DNA from: a virus
Reading direction: 5' to 3' (one strand)
DNA length: 64,000 nucleotides
Virus record (IMG/VR): IMGVR_UViG_3300009529_002382
Location: 1-64,000 of that record
Part shown: positions 24,090 to 32,944 of the stretch, piece by piece
Layout of the letters: the number at the start of each line of letters is the position of its first letter
Position numbering within the stretch: the first letter of the stretch is position 1
Notes under the pieces: model-generated
The model's database searches: none
Told to the model about the DNA's origin: nothing
Seen by the model: only the letters and a program-made list of their open reading frames with translations
Translations under genes and position numbers: made by a program

Positions 24090-25458
24090 CGCTAGCTTCC
24101 TCTAAATCTACATCATCCATATTGATAGCGTCGTCCATCAAATCAAAATCTGCCACAACCTGTTCGACTAATTTCGATTTTTTGAACTTACGTTTTTTCT
24201 TCTTAACATCCGGCTCAACAATATCGGATTCTACTACCTCCGGCTCAACCGGCAAAGGATCTTCCCGCAACATTTGTACGACTTCTGGAGGTAGTGGAAT
24301 ATTGTTTTCTTCGGCCTTATGAATTATTTGTTTCAACAACATCGTCATGTATCCAGGTTCATCTTCTTGCGGTTTCAAATAATTCTCTATGAATTCCTGA
24401 CGTGAGGAAGCTGACAGTTTTTTCTTAGTGTCTTCTATGTTACAACGAAATTCACCTTTGTACACAGTTATGATCTTGTGTTGTCTTCCAGCGTCAAATA
24501 TTATTTCTTCTATGTCAGGAAAGTAAGGCTCATAATAAATTGGAACGTCTATCGGGATACTTTGTCCTAATGCGTTCCTCAATGGTTTCGCGAACCTATT
24601 TTTAACTACACGAATATAACTTGTTCTACCGATCAGTCTATCTTCTCCTGTTTCTGGATCTTGTAAACAAATGTTATGCTCTTGGCTACTTCCTCCGCGA
24701 ACTTCTATCCGCAGTCTCAAAGAAGAAAGATGCTTTAACATCCTTCCTCCTGGAGTTGTTTCTGGATCACCCCACAAAATCCCTATTTTTTCTCTAATCT
24801 GATTAATGAAGATTACCAATGAACCAGTTGCAGCAGCCCATTGAGTGATTTTACCCAATTCCTGACTTAACAATCTAGCCAATTTAGCAACATTGTCTTT
24901 GCCAGCAAGAGATTCCATAACTTCTTTTGGAACTAAATTGGCAACAGAATCTAGAACAACCACTTTAATACCACCACGCATAATTTGGATAATGGCTTCC
25001 ATCACATCTTCCGCAAAATATAATTCATCTGGTTGTTTATAATTTATCAAATCAGACAAATATAATTCGTCTAGATCGACATTATTTATCAACGCTAAAT
25101 CTTCTGAGAATGATTGTTCAGTGTCAAGCCACGCACATTCATAACCCATTTTTTGAGCGGCACCGACTATCCTATAACACAAGTACGACTTCCCACCACC
25201 TTCTGGTCCAAAGACTTCAACCAATTTTCCCAAAGGTATCCCAAGGGGCTTGGTGGGGTCATAAACTTTATGTTTAGGCCCCAACTCACTCGCCCCAGGT
25301 AATGTCCCAAAATTGATAGCAAAATCCAGATTGAAATAACCAGTTGGTATTTTAACAGAATCGTTTCCTCTGATGCCACCTTTCTTGATAAAACCCATAC
25401 TCAACAGGTTTTCCAAAGATACTTTACCAACTTTCGTTTTTGGGCCTTTCTTTGCCAT
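24055..25458 (-). CDS. recA: RecA-family recombinase with long C-terminal tail
   Basis: 467 residues. Walker A is GPEGGGKS (residues 84-91, cellular RecA has GPESSGKT), Walker B KVVVLDS (165-171), and the L2 region reads INQIREKIG...TTPGGRMLKHLSSLRLRI (219-251). It catalyses strand exchange on single-stranded DNA. An insertion around residues 50-70 precedes the P-loop, and a C-terminal tail of over 80 residues is rich in acidic and then lysine residues, longer than in host RecA. Position between primase and SSB-like genes fits replication-recombination. Confidence 0.93.
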   Translation of the reverse strand: MAKKGPKTKVGKVSLENLLSMGFIKKGGIRGNDSVKIPTGYFNLDFAINFGTLPGASELGPKHKVYDPTKPLGIPLGKLVEVFGPEGGGKSYLCYRIVGAAQKMGYECAWLDTEQSFSEDLALINNVDLDELYLSDLINYKQPDELYFAEDVMEAIIQIMRGGIKVVVLDSVANLVPKEVMESLAGKDNVAKLARLLSQELGKITQWAAATGSLVIFINQIREKIGILWGDPETTPGGRMLKHLSSLRLRIEVRGGSSQEHNICLQDPETGEDRLIGRTSYIRVVKNRFAKPLRNALGQSIPIDVPIYYEPYFPDIEEIIFDAGRQHKIITVYKGEFRCNIEDTKKKLSASSRQEFIENYLKPQEDEPGYMTMLLKQIIHKAEENNIPLPPEVVQMLREDPLPVEPEVVESDIVEPDVKKKKRKFKKSKLVEQVVADFDLMDDAINMDDVDLEEASDEESDPGVGEI

Positions 25459-25492
25459 ATCTACTTTCCTTTACTTTAGAACGATACGTTTA

Positions 25493-26185
25493 CTAGAAAT
25501 CAAGATTTGGTTCGTTATTGTCGACAAAATCTGAATCAACACCGCCGTCTTCTAGATCGTTTTCAACAGTATTAACTGAATCTACGTTCCCTTCCTCGAC
25601 AGGTCCAGAATGACCTACAACAAGCCCCAGTTTCTCTTCAATCTTATCGATGGGAGTAGCAGCATAAATCTCTCTGAGATCATACACTCCACCACCACTT
25701 TCCTTATCCAATATCTTTTTATCTTCTTGAGTCCAAGGTGTGTTCAAAGAATCAGGGTTAGCTTCGCAGTGCCACTTCGTCCCCTTAATACCAGAACCAG
25801 TCTTCTTGATTAAGAAATCGTTCCCATTCTTTCCACCAGGTTCCTGATGCGTATTTTTTCCCCACTTTTTCATTTCTTGATAAACAGTGAAAGGGAACTC
25901 AACGATCTTCAACTTACAATCTGCCCTGTCAATCATATTCATCGCATAACGCTTTGTAGGTTCGAGTTCATACTTGTTCCTGATAGGGCACTCATCTGGT
26001 TTTCCAGCGATAGCAGAATGAAGTTTTCCCTCAGAATCTCTGACATAAAAACGCTCGAACTCTACTGGGAACCCCACCGGGCGTAAACGATACTCGATGT
26101 TTGGCTCGATTCTCAAATACTCTCTCTGATTGCCTGTACCTCCACCTGTACCTGTTGCGTCATCCCACTTTAATACTCTAGCCAT
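25493..26185 (-). CDS. Single-stranded DNA-binding protein, gp32-like
   Basis: 230 residues. A beta-rich start (YLRIEPNIEYRLRPVGFPVEFERF) and a basic, aromatic middle are followed by about 35 residues of acidic, disordered tail ending DNNEPNLDF. The acidic tail with a hydrophobic tip is the hallmark of SSB and T4 gp32 proteins, where it docks partner enzymes. It lies next to RecA. Its first residues (MARVLKWDD) echo the last residues of the preceding protein (LAKVLKW). Strong AAGGAG start site. Confidence 0.65.
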   Translation of the reverse strand: MARVLKWDDATGTGGGTGNQREYLRIEPNIEYRLRPVGFPVEFERFYVRDSEGKLHSAIAGKPDECPIRNKYELEPTKRYAMNMIDRADCKLKIVEFPFTVYQEMKKWGKNTHQEPGGKNGNDFLIKKTGSGIKGTKWHCEANPDSLNTPWTQEDKKILDKESGGGVYDLREIYAATPIDKIEEKLGLVVGHSGPVEEGNVDSVNTVENDLEDGGVDSDFVDNNEPNLDF

Positions 26186-26240
26186 AATATACTCTCCTTA
26201 TGCTAAAAACATGAGAGACCATCTCTCATTAATCTTGTAA

Positions 26241-27377
26241 TTACCATTTCAAAACCTTAGCCAATTGTTTGTCTGGTTTTGAATTATTTTCCTTATTCTC
26301 TTCTCCATCTTCTTCGTCATGCAAAGAATCAAATTGCATGCACATTTTTTCTTCTTCTTTTGAGTCTTTCTTTTGTTTTAGAGGAACATCGGAATGTTCC
26401 TCTCTTATCTTTGGTTCTTCTTCATATGGATCAGCATACCTAGTCGGCAACTGTTTCGTCGCCGTCAATATTGTTAAATGTCTTGACGCAAGACTAGCTG
26501 CACCTTCCAAATTCTTCATAACGCCTTCTATGTCTTCTCTAATCCCCTCAAGCTCTGCTACATATCTTTCTACATCCCCCATATGAAGATACACAAGACC
26601 TTTAAATTTATCTATGGGCTTTTCATAAGCGACATGTGCCAATAACCCACGAAGCAGATCAACAAATCGATGCCACAAAAAATACTGGCTATTAACCTTA
26701 ATCAACATCTCTTGAATTCGATCCTTCCATTCATGGATTCTCACCATAGTCTTGCATAAAATCTTTGAGTCATACGGCATATCGGCCAGATCTATTTTGG
26801 TGTTTTTAAGTTCATTACGAAAATCTTCGAATGGAAGAGGGTTATCCCCAACAATGGATAAAACGAGTTTCTTTTTCTCTTGATAAAAAGTGTTTAACTT
26901 TGGAACAGAATTCTCGAAATGCCAGCGGAAACCGTTTGGTGATGTTTCTATATTTTTTGGCAAATCCATTGTTACACTCTCTTCTGACTCAGACGAGTCA
27001 GTCTCAAAAACATTAGCATCATTGCTATTACTATCTTCGGCATCTTCTTCAACTATTCCTTCTTCTTCTACATCTATTTTCGGTTCAGACACACTTTCTT
27101 GAATGACTTTTTTCACATCTTCCACAGAAGTCGTTTTATCTGCTATACTTACCTCTTCCTCTTCTTCTTCAACTGGCACAAATAAAACTTTGGTTTTTTC
27201 GACTTCTTCTTTGTTTTCTTTCAAATTATCATCGAATTTTTTGAAATTATCATCTCTTGGTACGCTCTCAAATCCATCTTCAGCCTGTTTTGTCATAAGC
27301 TGGTTGACATCAACTTCTCCATTAGCATCATCAATATCAAATAGCTGACGAAATTTTTCGGCAGTATCCTTGTTCAT
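26241..27377 (-). CDS. Acidic hypothetical protein of replication region
   Basis: 378 residues. The first 145 residues are highly acidic and low-complexity (many E and D, EEEEEE run), then a globular helical domain (about residues 150-300), then an acidic tail ending KQLAKVLKW. The terminal VLKW is almost the same as the first residues of the downstream SSB-like protein. The context beside SSB and RecA suggests a DNA-replication or recombination mediator, but no family is recognised. Confidence 0.6.
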   Translation of the reverse strand: MNKDTAEKFRQLFDIDDANGEVDVNQLMTKQAEDGFESVPRDDNFKKFDDNLKENKEEVEKTKVLFVPVEEEEEEVSIADKTTSVEDVKKVIQESVSEPKIDVEEEGIVEEDAEDSNSNDANVFETDSSESEESVTMDLPKNIETSPNGFRWHFENSVPKLNTFYQEKKKLVLSIVGDNPLPFEDFRNELKNTKIDLADMPYDSKILCKTMVRIHEWKDRIQEMLIKVNSQYFLWHRFVDLLRGLLAHVAYEKPIDKFKGLVYLHMGDVERYVAELEGIREDIEGVMKNLEGAASLASRHLTILTATKQLPTRYADPYEEEPKIREEHSDVPLKQKKDSKEEEKMCMQFDSLHDEEDGEENKENNSKPDKQLAKVLKW

Positions 27378-27388
27378 ATGATTTCCTC

Positions 27389-27661
27389 TTAATCTGTGTT
27401 ATCTGCCTTGTAGGCGTGAACGGATTCTCTCGTTTTCAGTTGTTCGAACACATCATCTCTTGTTTCCTCAAAATCCTTTAGAAGTAGGTTATGGATATTT
27501 TTCGATTTCTGTGCTCTTTCTGCAAGGTCTTTCCATTCTATTACTTCGTCATAACTCACTGTGATATCAAGCATTTCGTACCTGACTCCTGTTGTGAATT
27601 TTTGCGTAATAGTTTTTTGGATTCTGGATTTTCTCAGCGGTGTTTCTTTTTGATCAGCCAT
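27389..27661 (-). CDS. Hypothetical protein
   Basis: The start at 27661 is supported by AAGGAG and a six-A spacer; the longer frame lacks such a site. The 90-residue product is helical and charged, with RKSRIQKTITQKF and a long heptad-like stretch near the end. No family is recognised. It overlaps the stop of the upstream gene by eight bases and lies 11 bases before the acidic protein gene. Confidence 0.55.
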   Translation of the reverse strand: MADQKETPLRKSRIQKTITQKFTTGVRYEMLDITVSYDEVIEWKDLAERAQKSKNIHNLLLKDFEETRDDVFEQLKTRESVHAYKADNTD

Positions 27662-28013
27662 TTTTTTCTCCTTCATTTTCTGACGACACATTGTTCGGTA
27701 TCTTTAGCAATATCTTTAGCACTACCAGAATATCACTAACTCCGCAAATTACTTTTGGGTTTCTTGACGACCATGGGGAACCAACTTTGGCTATCTTATT
27801 AGTAACGTGTATTCCCACATATGCTACACCTTCATTCCCGTCTTTATATTTTACTTTTTTTGGCTCGTCCTGCGTAATAACCCCCAAACATCCTAAGCCA
27901 CATAGTGCTAGTGAACCTCGTCTTGGTGTATCATCCATTTTTTTCTCCAGTATGTCTTTTGTACCGTCTGCTGGCTTGTCTGATAGCCAATCCTCATAAC
28001 TATTATAATGCAT
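27654..28013 (-). CDS. Hypothetical protein
   Basis: 119 residues with a good GGAG-A6-ATG start. The N-terminus (MHYNSYEDW) is reminiscent of the beginning of the upstream gene product (MYFHSYYDF). The centre has a glycine/cysteine segment (ALCGLGCLGV) and a hydrophobic strand (VSDILVVLKILL). The sequence is not recognised. It is part of the tight run between DnaE and the SSB region. Confidence 0.5.
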   Translation of the reverse strand: MHYNSYEDWLSDKPADGTKDILEKKMDDTPRRGSLALCGLGCLGVITQDEPKKVKYKDGNEGVAYVGIHVTNKIAKVGSPWSSRNPKVICGVSDILVVLKILLKIPNNVSSENEGEKNG

Positions 28014-28257
28014 TTTTTTCTCCCATTCTATCTTTATATTTTTTCTTTAGTAAAATCTTTCTGTGCGAATAATATAGTTGTATTTGTTGTCTTTGTCTTA
28101 CTTTTGCGGACTCAGTAAGTTGCCACTCTGGCAAAACATGTGGGACGAAAGTAAGATGTTGAGAAAAAATAGACAAATCTAATTCTAGAGCTGACGGTTC
28201 TATCCCAAGTCTATCTTTAATTCTCTCCTGGAAATCATAATAACTATGGAAGTACAT
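28003..28257 (-). CDS. Small protein with KIKDRL motif at its N-terminus
   Basis: 84 residues. The tail motif seen at the C-termini of the array proteins appears here at residues 8-17 as DFQERIKDRL, directly after MYFHSYY (DNA 28207-28233). The remainder is polar and basic with a tryptophan and a helix (ESAKVRQRQQIQLYY), ending KKKYKDRMGEKNAL, which vaguely echoes the motif again. There is no room upstream for a missing front domain, because the DnaE gene ends 25 bases away. So the motif is a portable element rather than only a C-terminal tag. Confidence 0.65.
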   Translation of the reverse strand: MYFHSYYDFQERIKDRLGIEPSALELDLSIFSQHLTFVPHVLPEWQLTESAKVRQRQQIQLYYSHRKILLKKKYKDRMGEKNAL

Positions 28258-28282
28258 TATTTACTCCTACAACACTATCGGC

Positions 28283-31200
28283 CTAATCATCGAACATATT
28301 TTGTGAAATCACACCTTTTCCCGCTGCAACTTTAAAATCTTTTCTGTAGCTATCGAACAATTCCACAAGACCTTCTCTATCTAACTTCTGACCGGTGGTC
28401 TTGTGCCTATTTTTTATATATCCGCGAAAAAAACCACCATCATATAGACATCCTATGGCATCTTTTTTGATACTTGTCCCTTCTCTAGAAGCCACACGAG
28501 CCAAATCCTTTAGACCACCATATGGCGTGTTGTCCTCTACTTCTTGAGCGGCATGTTCGCCAATGCCCTTTACCATTAATGTCGGAGAAATAACAGAATA
28601 TCCATCACCCTTTGTACGATCTGCTTTCTTGAGTATTTTATATTTAACACCACAATTATTAATTTCTTTTTTACCCAATTTAATTTTACAAGTTGGTAAA
28701 GCACCTTCGTATTTTTCAACTAAATCAAACTTCTTGCGTAGGTTTTCTACATTCAATAATGACACCATAAATTCTTCAGGATAATGAACTTTTAGGTAAC
28801 AAGTCCAGTAGCTAGTCAAAGAATAACTACACGCATGGCTTCGATTAAAGCCATAATCAGCGAACGGAATTATACATTTTTCCCAATAACTTTCGGCTAT
28901 TTTCGCAGGGACTCCATTCTTTACACAGCCAAAAATAAATTGCTTTTTAAACCTTTTCAATAATGCCTCTTTCTTCTTACCAACGGCCTTAATCATGATA
29001 TAACCATTTGTGATGGAAAAACCAGCTAATGCATTACATACCTGCATTAGAGATTCCTGATATATTAAAATTCCATAAGTATCTTTTAATATACTTTCAG
29101 TATGCTTTTTAATAGATGGATGAAAATAATCAGGATTACTTTTACCTTCTTTACAGGCACAATATTGAGGAACGAATTTAGAAGGGCCAGGACGAACTAA
29201 AGCGTTAGCAGCCATAATATCGTTGAACTCAATCGGCTTCATTTTTCTTAAAACAGCCTGCATCCCTGGTTCTTCACATTGAAAAACACCATCCAAAACA
29301 CCAGACTGATACATCTTATACACTTCTGGATCGTCTATAGGAATGGCATCCAAATCTATGTCGATGTCATAATTCTCTTTTATCAACTTAAGAGTTTCAT
29401 CTATAGTTGTCAAAGTGCTAACACCCAAATCGTCGAATTTAAGAATACCCATTTCTTCTAAATCTTCGTTAGGATATTGAGTAGCAACACCATTTGCACA
29501 GCGTATGATTGGGACTATATCTTTCAAAGGATCACCAGACACAATAACCCCAGCAGCGTGTACCGTAAAATTCTGAATTAACCCTTCAACGGCTTGAGAA
29601 TGTTTTCTGACATTCGGGTATTTATCATTCATATACCAATTAAAGTCTTTAAAACATTTCATGGCATCTTCGATAGTTTTGACCTTCATATTTTCGCCGG
29701 TCTCTGGATCTTTTGCTTGTAATACTCCTTTGCCCTTGGGTATGGGCAACAAGATTTCATTTACTTTTTTTACATTCTCTGTTTTATAGACAACATCGCC
29801 TTTGTGAAACGCACCGGCCACATCTAAGGCTTTAGTAACCCTTGTAATAGAAGCACGAAGGCCCATAGTGCCATAGGTCCCGATATTCGCAGTATAATCA
29901 TCTCCGTATTTTCTCTTCTTATAATCTATCACTTCTTGTCTGCGAAAATAACAAAAATCTGTATCGATATCTGGATATCCCGCTCTAGCGTATGTCCTTC
30001 TTATTGGCAGAAAATCGCCATCAGGTTCTTTAGATGTAATTCCAATCTCATATGCGACAAGACTGTTGATTTTATTTTCATCACCCACGATATTATTATT
30101 AATACAGTACATATGAATCTCGTAAAACATAACAAGGTTATTTTTACCATTCAGTCCAAATGTATCTGTCATTTCGTCAAACTCATCATCGCATTGTTTC
30201 TTCCAATCGTCATCTCTAGTTGGCATCTTCAACCAAAGTTCTTTTTTGATTTCTTCATTACTAATTTTATATAAGTTAGGATTTTCTGGTTTCTCGATGC
30301 CAAAATCATTGTATTTTATATACTTTTCTGACGAAAAACCTAAAAACCTCTCCCATAATAATCCGTAATCTAGTGGATCTACCCCTGAACAAATATCTAA
30401 ACAATGCAATAGTATACTTCCATATCCAGACCCTCTCCCTGGAGCAACCATAATACCATTTTCTTTAGCCCAATGTATATAATCTCTAACAATTAAAAAG
30501 TATGTCGGAAAATCAAGTTCGTTCACATCCAACGCCGTTTTGACATCAAGAAGCTCACGTTTTAATCTCCTAACATGTTTCTCACTCTGGTCCCAACCTT
30601 TCCTGACCAATCCCTTTTTTGCGAGATCTGTCAAATACTTCATTGGTGTTTCAAATTCTGGAGGAGTTTCATATACCGGCAATCTCATTTTACCGAATAA
30701 ATTATCCATTATATCTCTGGCATCAACCTTATCAGCAATAGCCATGCTGTTGTAAATGACTTCAGGATAATTCCCAAAGACATCACCCATCTCTTGAGCA
30801 CTCTTTAAATACAATTCAGGGTAACAATGTTTACCGTGGTTTGGGTTAGTCAGACAAGTTTGCCTTCCCATACACATGAAAACTTCTTGGGATGACGCAT
30901 CGTCTCTTGTCAAATAGTGGACATCATTTGTAGCAACAACAGGTATGTCTAATTCTTTGCCGATTTTTAATATTGATGTACTCACAACGTATTCAGCAGC
31001 AATTCCGTGATACATAATCTCAAGAAAAAAATCATCTCCAAAGATTTCCTTCATAATAGACGCTGCTTTTTTTGCTTGTTTATATCTTCCATGCCGCAAA
31101 TTATAATTAATAACACCGGCCAGACATGCTGAACCACATATCAAACCCTCAGAATGATCTGCGAGAGTTGTTATATCAATGCGTGGAGAATAATAGAATC

Positions 31201-31591
31201 CATCTGTCCATGAAATCGTCTGTAATCTACACAGATTATTATACCCCTTCCAATTTTTCGCAAGCAAAAGAAGATGATGATTACCTTTTTGACCGTCAGG
31301 CTGATTCTTTTTATTACCATCTAGATAACGTCCGATGTACGCCTCAAATCCGATAATCGGTTTAATTGTTGGGTATTCTATTTTGTTACCTTTTTTATCT
31401 TTTGTTTTACCGCATTCTCTGATGAATTTGATACAACCGCCCATTCTGCCGTGATCGGTCAAAGCGAGGGCAGGAAACCCCATCTTTCTTGCCTCCATAA
31501 CCAATTTGGAAACACTTAAGAGACCGTCAAATTGTGAGTAATCACTATGAACGTGCAGATGTACGAAATTCTTATTCAGGAATTTTTCCAT
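28283..31591 (-). CDS. dnaE: DNA polymerase III alpha subunit (DnaE-like)
   Basis: 1102 residues. The N-terminal PHP domain begins FVHLHVHSDYSQ (residue 9 on) with TDHG at 45-48. The C-family polymerase core includes APGRGSGYGS (383-392), PDIDTDF (540-546), HAAGVIVSGDP (678-688), LKFDDLGVSTLT (717-728) and ALVRPGPS (797-804). About 115 extra residues lie between GLLWERF and PDIDTDF, where E. coli DnaE has fewer than ten. The C-terminal OB and tau-binding regions are short. A phage carrying its own alpha subunit with primase, DnaB and loader nearly completes a replisome. Confidence 0.95.
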   Translation of the reverse strand: MEKFLNKNFVHLHVHSDYSQFDGLLSVSKLVMEARKMGFPALALTDHGRMGGCIKFIRECGKTKDKKGNKIEYPTIKPIIGFEAYIGRYLDGNKKNQPDGQKGNHHLLLLAKNWKGYNNLCRLQTISWTDGFYYSPRIDITTLADHSEGLICGSACLAGVINYNLRHGRYKQAKKAASIMKEIFGDDFFLEIMYHGIAAEYVVSTSILKIGKELDIPVVATNDVHYLTRDDASSQEVFMCMGRQTCLTNPNHGKHCYPELYLKSAQEMGDVFGNYPEVIYNSMAIADKVDARDIMDNLFGKMRLPVYETPPEFETPMKYLTDLAKKGLVRKGWDQSEKHVRRLKRELLDVKTALDVNELDFPTYFLIVRDYIHWAKENGIMVAPGRGSGYGSILLHCLDICSGVDPLDYGLLWERFLGFSSEKYIKYNDFGIEKPENPNLYKISNEEIKKELWLKMPTRDDDWKKQCDDEFDEMTDTFGLNGKNNLVMFYEIHMYCINNNIVGDENKINSLVAYEIGITSKEPDGDFLPIRRTYARAGYPDIDTDFCYFRRQEVIDYKKRKYGDDYTANIGTYGTMGLRASITRVTKALDVAGAFHKGDVVYKTENVKKVNEILLPIPKGKGVLQAKDPETGENMKVKTIEDAMKCFKDFNWYMNDKYPNVRKHSQAVEGLIQNFTVHAAGVIVSGDPLKDIVPIIRCANGVATQYPNEDLEEMGILKFDDLGVSTLTTIDETLKLIKENYDIDIDLDAIPIDDPEVYKMYQSGVLDGVFQCEEPGMQAVLRKMKPIEFNDIMAANALVRPGPSKFVPQYCACKEGKSNPDYFHPSIKKHTESILKDTYGILIYQESLMQVCNALAGFSITNGYIMIKAVGKKKEALLKRFKKQFIFGCVKNGVPAKIAESYWEKCIIPFADYGFNRSHACSYSLTSYWTCYLKVHYPEEFMVSLLNVENLRKKFDLVEKYEGALPTCKIKLGKKEINNCGVKYKILKKADRTKGDGYSVISPTLMVKGIGEHAAQEVEDNTPYGGLKDLARVASREGTSIKKDAIGCLYDGGFFRGYIKNRHKTTGQKLDREGLVELFDSYRKDFKVAAGKGVISQNMFDD

Positions 31592-31612
31592 ATAATTCTC
31601 CGATATTAGGCG

Positions 31613-31647
31613 TCGATGAATATAGTTTGTTCTCTACTATATCGACA
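31613..31647. other. Imperfect inverted repeat upstream of DnaE gene
   Basis: Within the 82-base gap between the FmdB-like and DnaE genes, GTCGAT and ATAGT on one side pair with ACTAT and ATCGAC on the other, with four unpaired bases (GAAT) and a nine-base loop. It could be a regulatory hairpin, operator or weak terminator before the large polymerase gene. It is AT-rich in its inner part and may be fortuitous. Confidence 0.3.
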
Positions 31648-31673
31648 AAACTACGCAACGACATAAGACGGTT

Positions 31674-31937
31674 CTAACAATGTTTTGTGGGGTCATATTT
31701 TTCGATATGCCCATCATTGTAGCGTATTTTTTTTGGGAAACACTGCCTGACGTATTTTCCGTCAACTTCAAAAACTTCTCTATCCCCTTTACCACAATAA
31801 CCTAATGTAGTCGGGAAAAGCAATCTTTTACATCTTTTACCATCAGCAGAAAAATAAGGTTTGTCTCTTTCTGAAATCTGTCGTAGTTCTTGAAAAATTT
31901 CTTCTGTTTCTGGATGTTTGTATTCATAAATTGGCAT
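31674..31937 (-). CDS. FmdB-like small protein
   Basis: 87 residues starting MPIYEYKHPETEEIF, the classic opening of the FmdB zinc-ribbon family (MPIYEYxCxxCxxxF). The first cysteine pair is missing: the CxxC knuckle is replaced by KHPETE, so the usual zinc site is probably lost. Three other cysteines occur later. The ATG at 31937 is preferred over an in-frame GTG at 31949, because GTGAG gives it a ribosome-binding site. It overlaps no neighbour and precedes DnaE by 82 bases. Confidence 0.65.
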   Translation of the reverse strand: MPIYEYKHPETEEIFQELRQISERDKPYFSADGKRCKRLLFPTTLGYCGKGDREVFEVDGKYVRQCFPKKIRYNDGHIEKYDPTKHC

Positions 31938-31945
31938 GACGATTC

Positions 31946-32707
31946 TCACAAAACCATAAAATCAAATTCATCATCTATTGGTTCTTTCTCTGGCCTTTTA
32001 TCTTTATATGATTTAAATATTCTTTTTCCTTCTTTCCTTGCTCGGAGTATAGTCTCATCATACAACTCTTGCTCAACAGATTTCAGAATTTTATTTTGTT
32101 CTTTATCAGATAACCCATAAAAAGATATTAAATTATGATCTTTTTCAAACAATATTTTCTTTTTTATAGATTCTACATCTAATTGATTTATCAAATATGG
32201 CAAAAAATAATTATCGATGATTTTTTCTTCTGTCCAACCTTTACTGAGGAAATATGGTACAGAATACCCATAAGCGAATTCTTCTTCATAACCCTCATTC
32301 GTATGTCTCCCCTTAACCCTCACATCAGAAGCATAATGAAGCAATTCGTGGACCAGCGTTTCATCAGGAGTCGTATGTGCCCTAACTCCGCTCCAAATAC
32401 CATCAGATCTCTCATCCACTAAATTGTTAGCAATAATAATTATACGAGAATATGAACAATAAACACCACCTACTTTTGGATACCCAGCTTCTTCTAAAGT
32501 TTTTTTCGGGCAAAAATAAACAGCAATTCCTTTGATGTCCATATCCGGAAAAAGAGAATCAACATAATCGTATGATTCCTTATATTGAGGGTACTTAACC
32601 GTTTCAGTCCCTGGAGCAGACTTTATCATATCAAGATTCTTCATCACACGTGTAGCAACATGTTTCTTATACATCATCCGATCTTGCCAAGAACTATTCT
32701 TCATCAT
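31946..32707 (-). CDS. Putative HExxH metallopeptidase
   Basis: 253 residues. It contains ETLVHELLHYAS near residue 138, an HExxH zinc site with an upstream strand, and FAYGYSVPYFL further on, which could hold the third ligand region (EEE before it). The overall layout (helix-rich, no signal peptide) is like phage-encoded cytoplasmic zincin-type proteins. Substrate is unknown. It overlaps the next upstream gene by 14 bases. Confidence 0.65.
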   Translation of the reverse strand: MMKNSSWQDRMMYKKHVATRVMKNLDMIKSAPGTETVKYPQYKESYDYVDSLFPDMDIKGIAVYFCPKKTLEEAGYPKVGGVYCSYSRIIIIANNLVDERSDGIWSGVRAHTTPDETLVHELLHYASDVRVKGRHTNEGYEEEFAYGYSVPYFLSKGWTEEKIIDNYFLPYLINQLDVESIKKKILFEKDHNLISFYGLSDKEQNKILKSVEQELYDETILRARKEGKRIFKSYKDKRPEKEPIDDEFDFMVL

Positions 32708-32942
32708 TTTCTTCTAACAATGCCTTGTTAATATAGCCTTTGTCGCATTTAACAACGGCTTTGTATTCTGTACCATGGGAGTATAAACGAAATTCTTTTT
32801 TTATCCCTTGTACACTAACTTTGACTTTCCTAATTGGGTTAGTACAATCATAACATCCACATGAATTACACAAGGGTTCTACTACACCTTTAGGGCTCAA
32901 TAGGATCTTGTCCATTGAAACAGTAAAGCAATCATAATCCAT
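32694..32942 (-). CDS. Small cysteine-cluster protein
   Basis: The start at 32942 (MDYDCF) is a probable choice; an in-frame ATG three codons earlier overlaps the preceding gene. The product of 82 residues has CNSCGCYDC in the first half, a likely zinc or iron-sulfur site, and beta-like segments after it. No family is recognised. Confidence 0.55.
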   Translation of the reverse strand: MDYDCFTVSMDKILLSPKGVVEPLCNSCGCYDCTNPIRKVKVSVQGIKKEFRLYSHGTEYKAVVKCDKGYINKALLEENDEE

Positions 32943-32944
32943 AG

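Noticed and set aside
26269-27348. Plus-strand serine-rich frames
   Set aside because: Antisense of glutamate/aspartate-rich coding sequence, which yields artificial serine-rich frames.
28283-31591. Insertion in DnaE as an intein
   Set aside because: No Cys/Ser block A at the left junction and no HN-C/S/T at the right junction.
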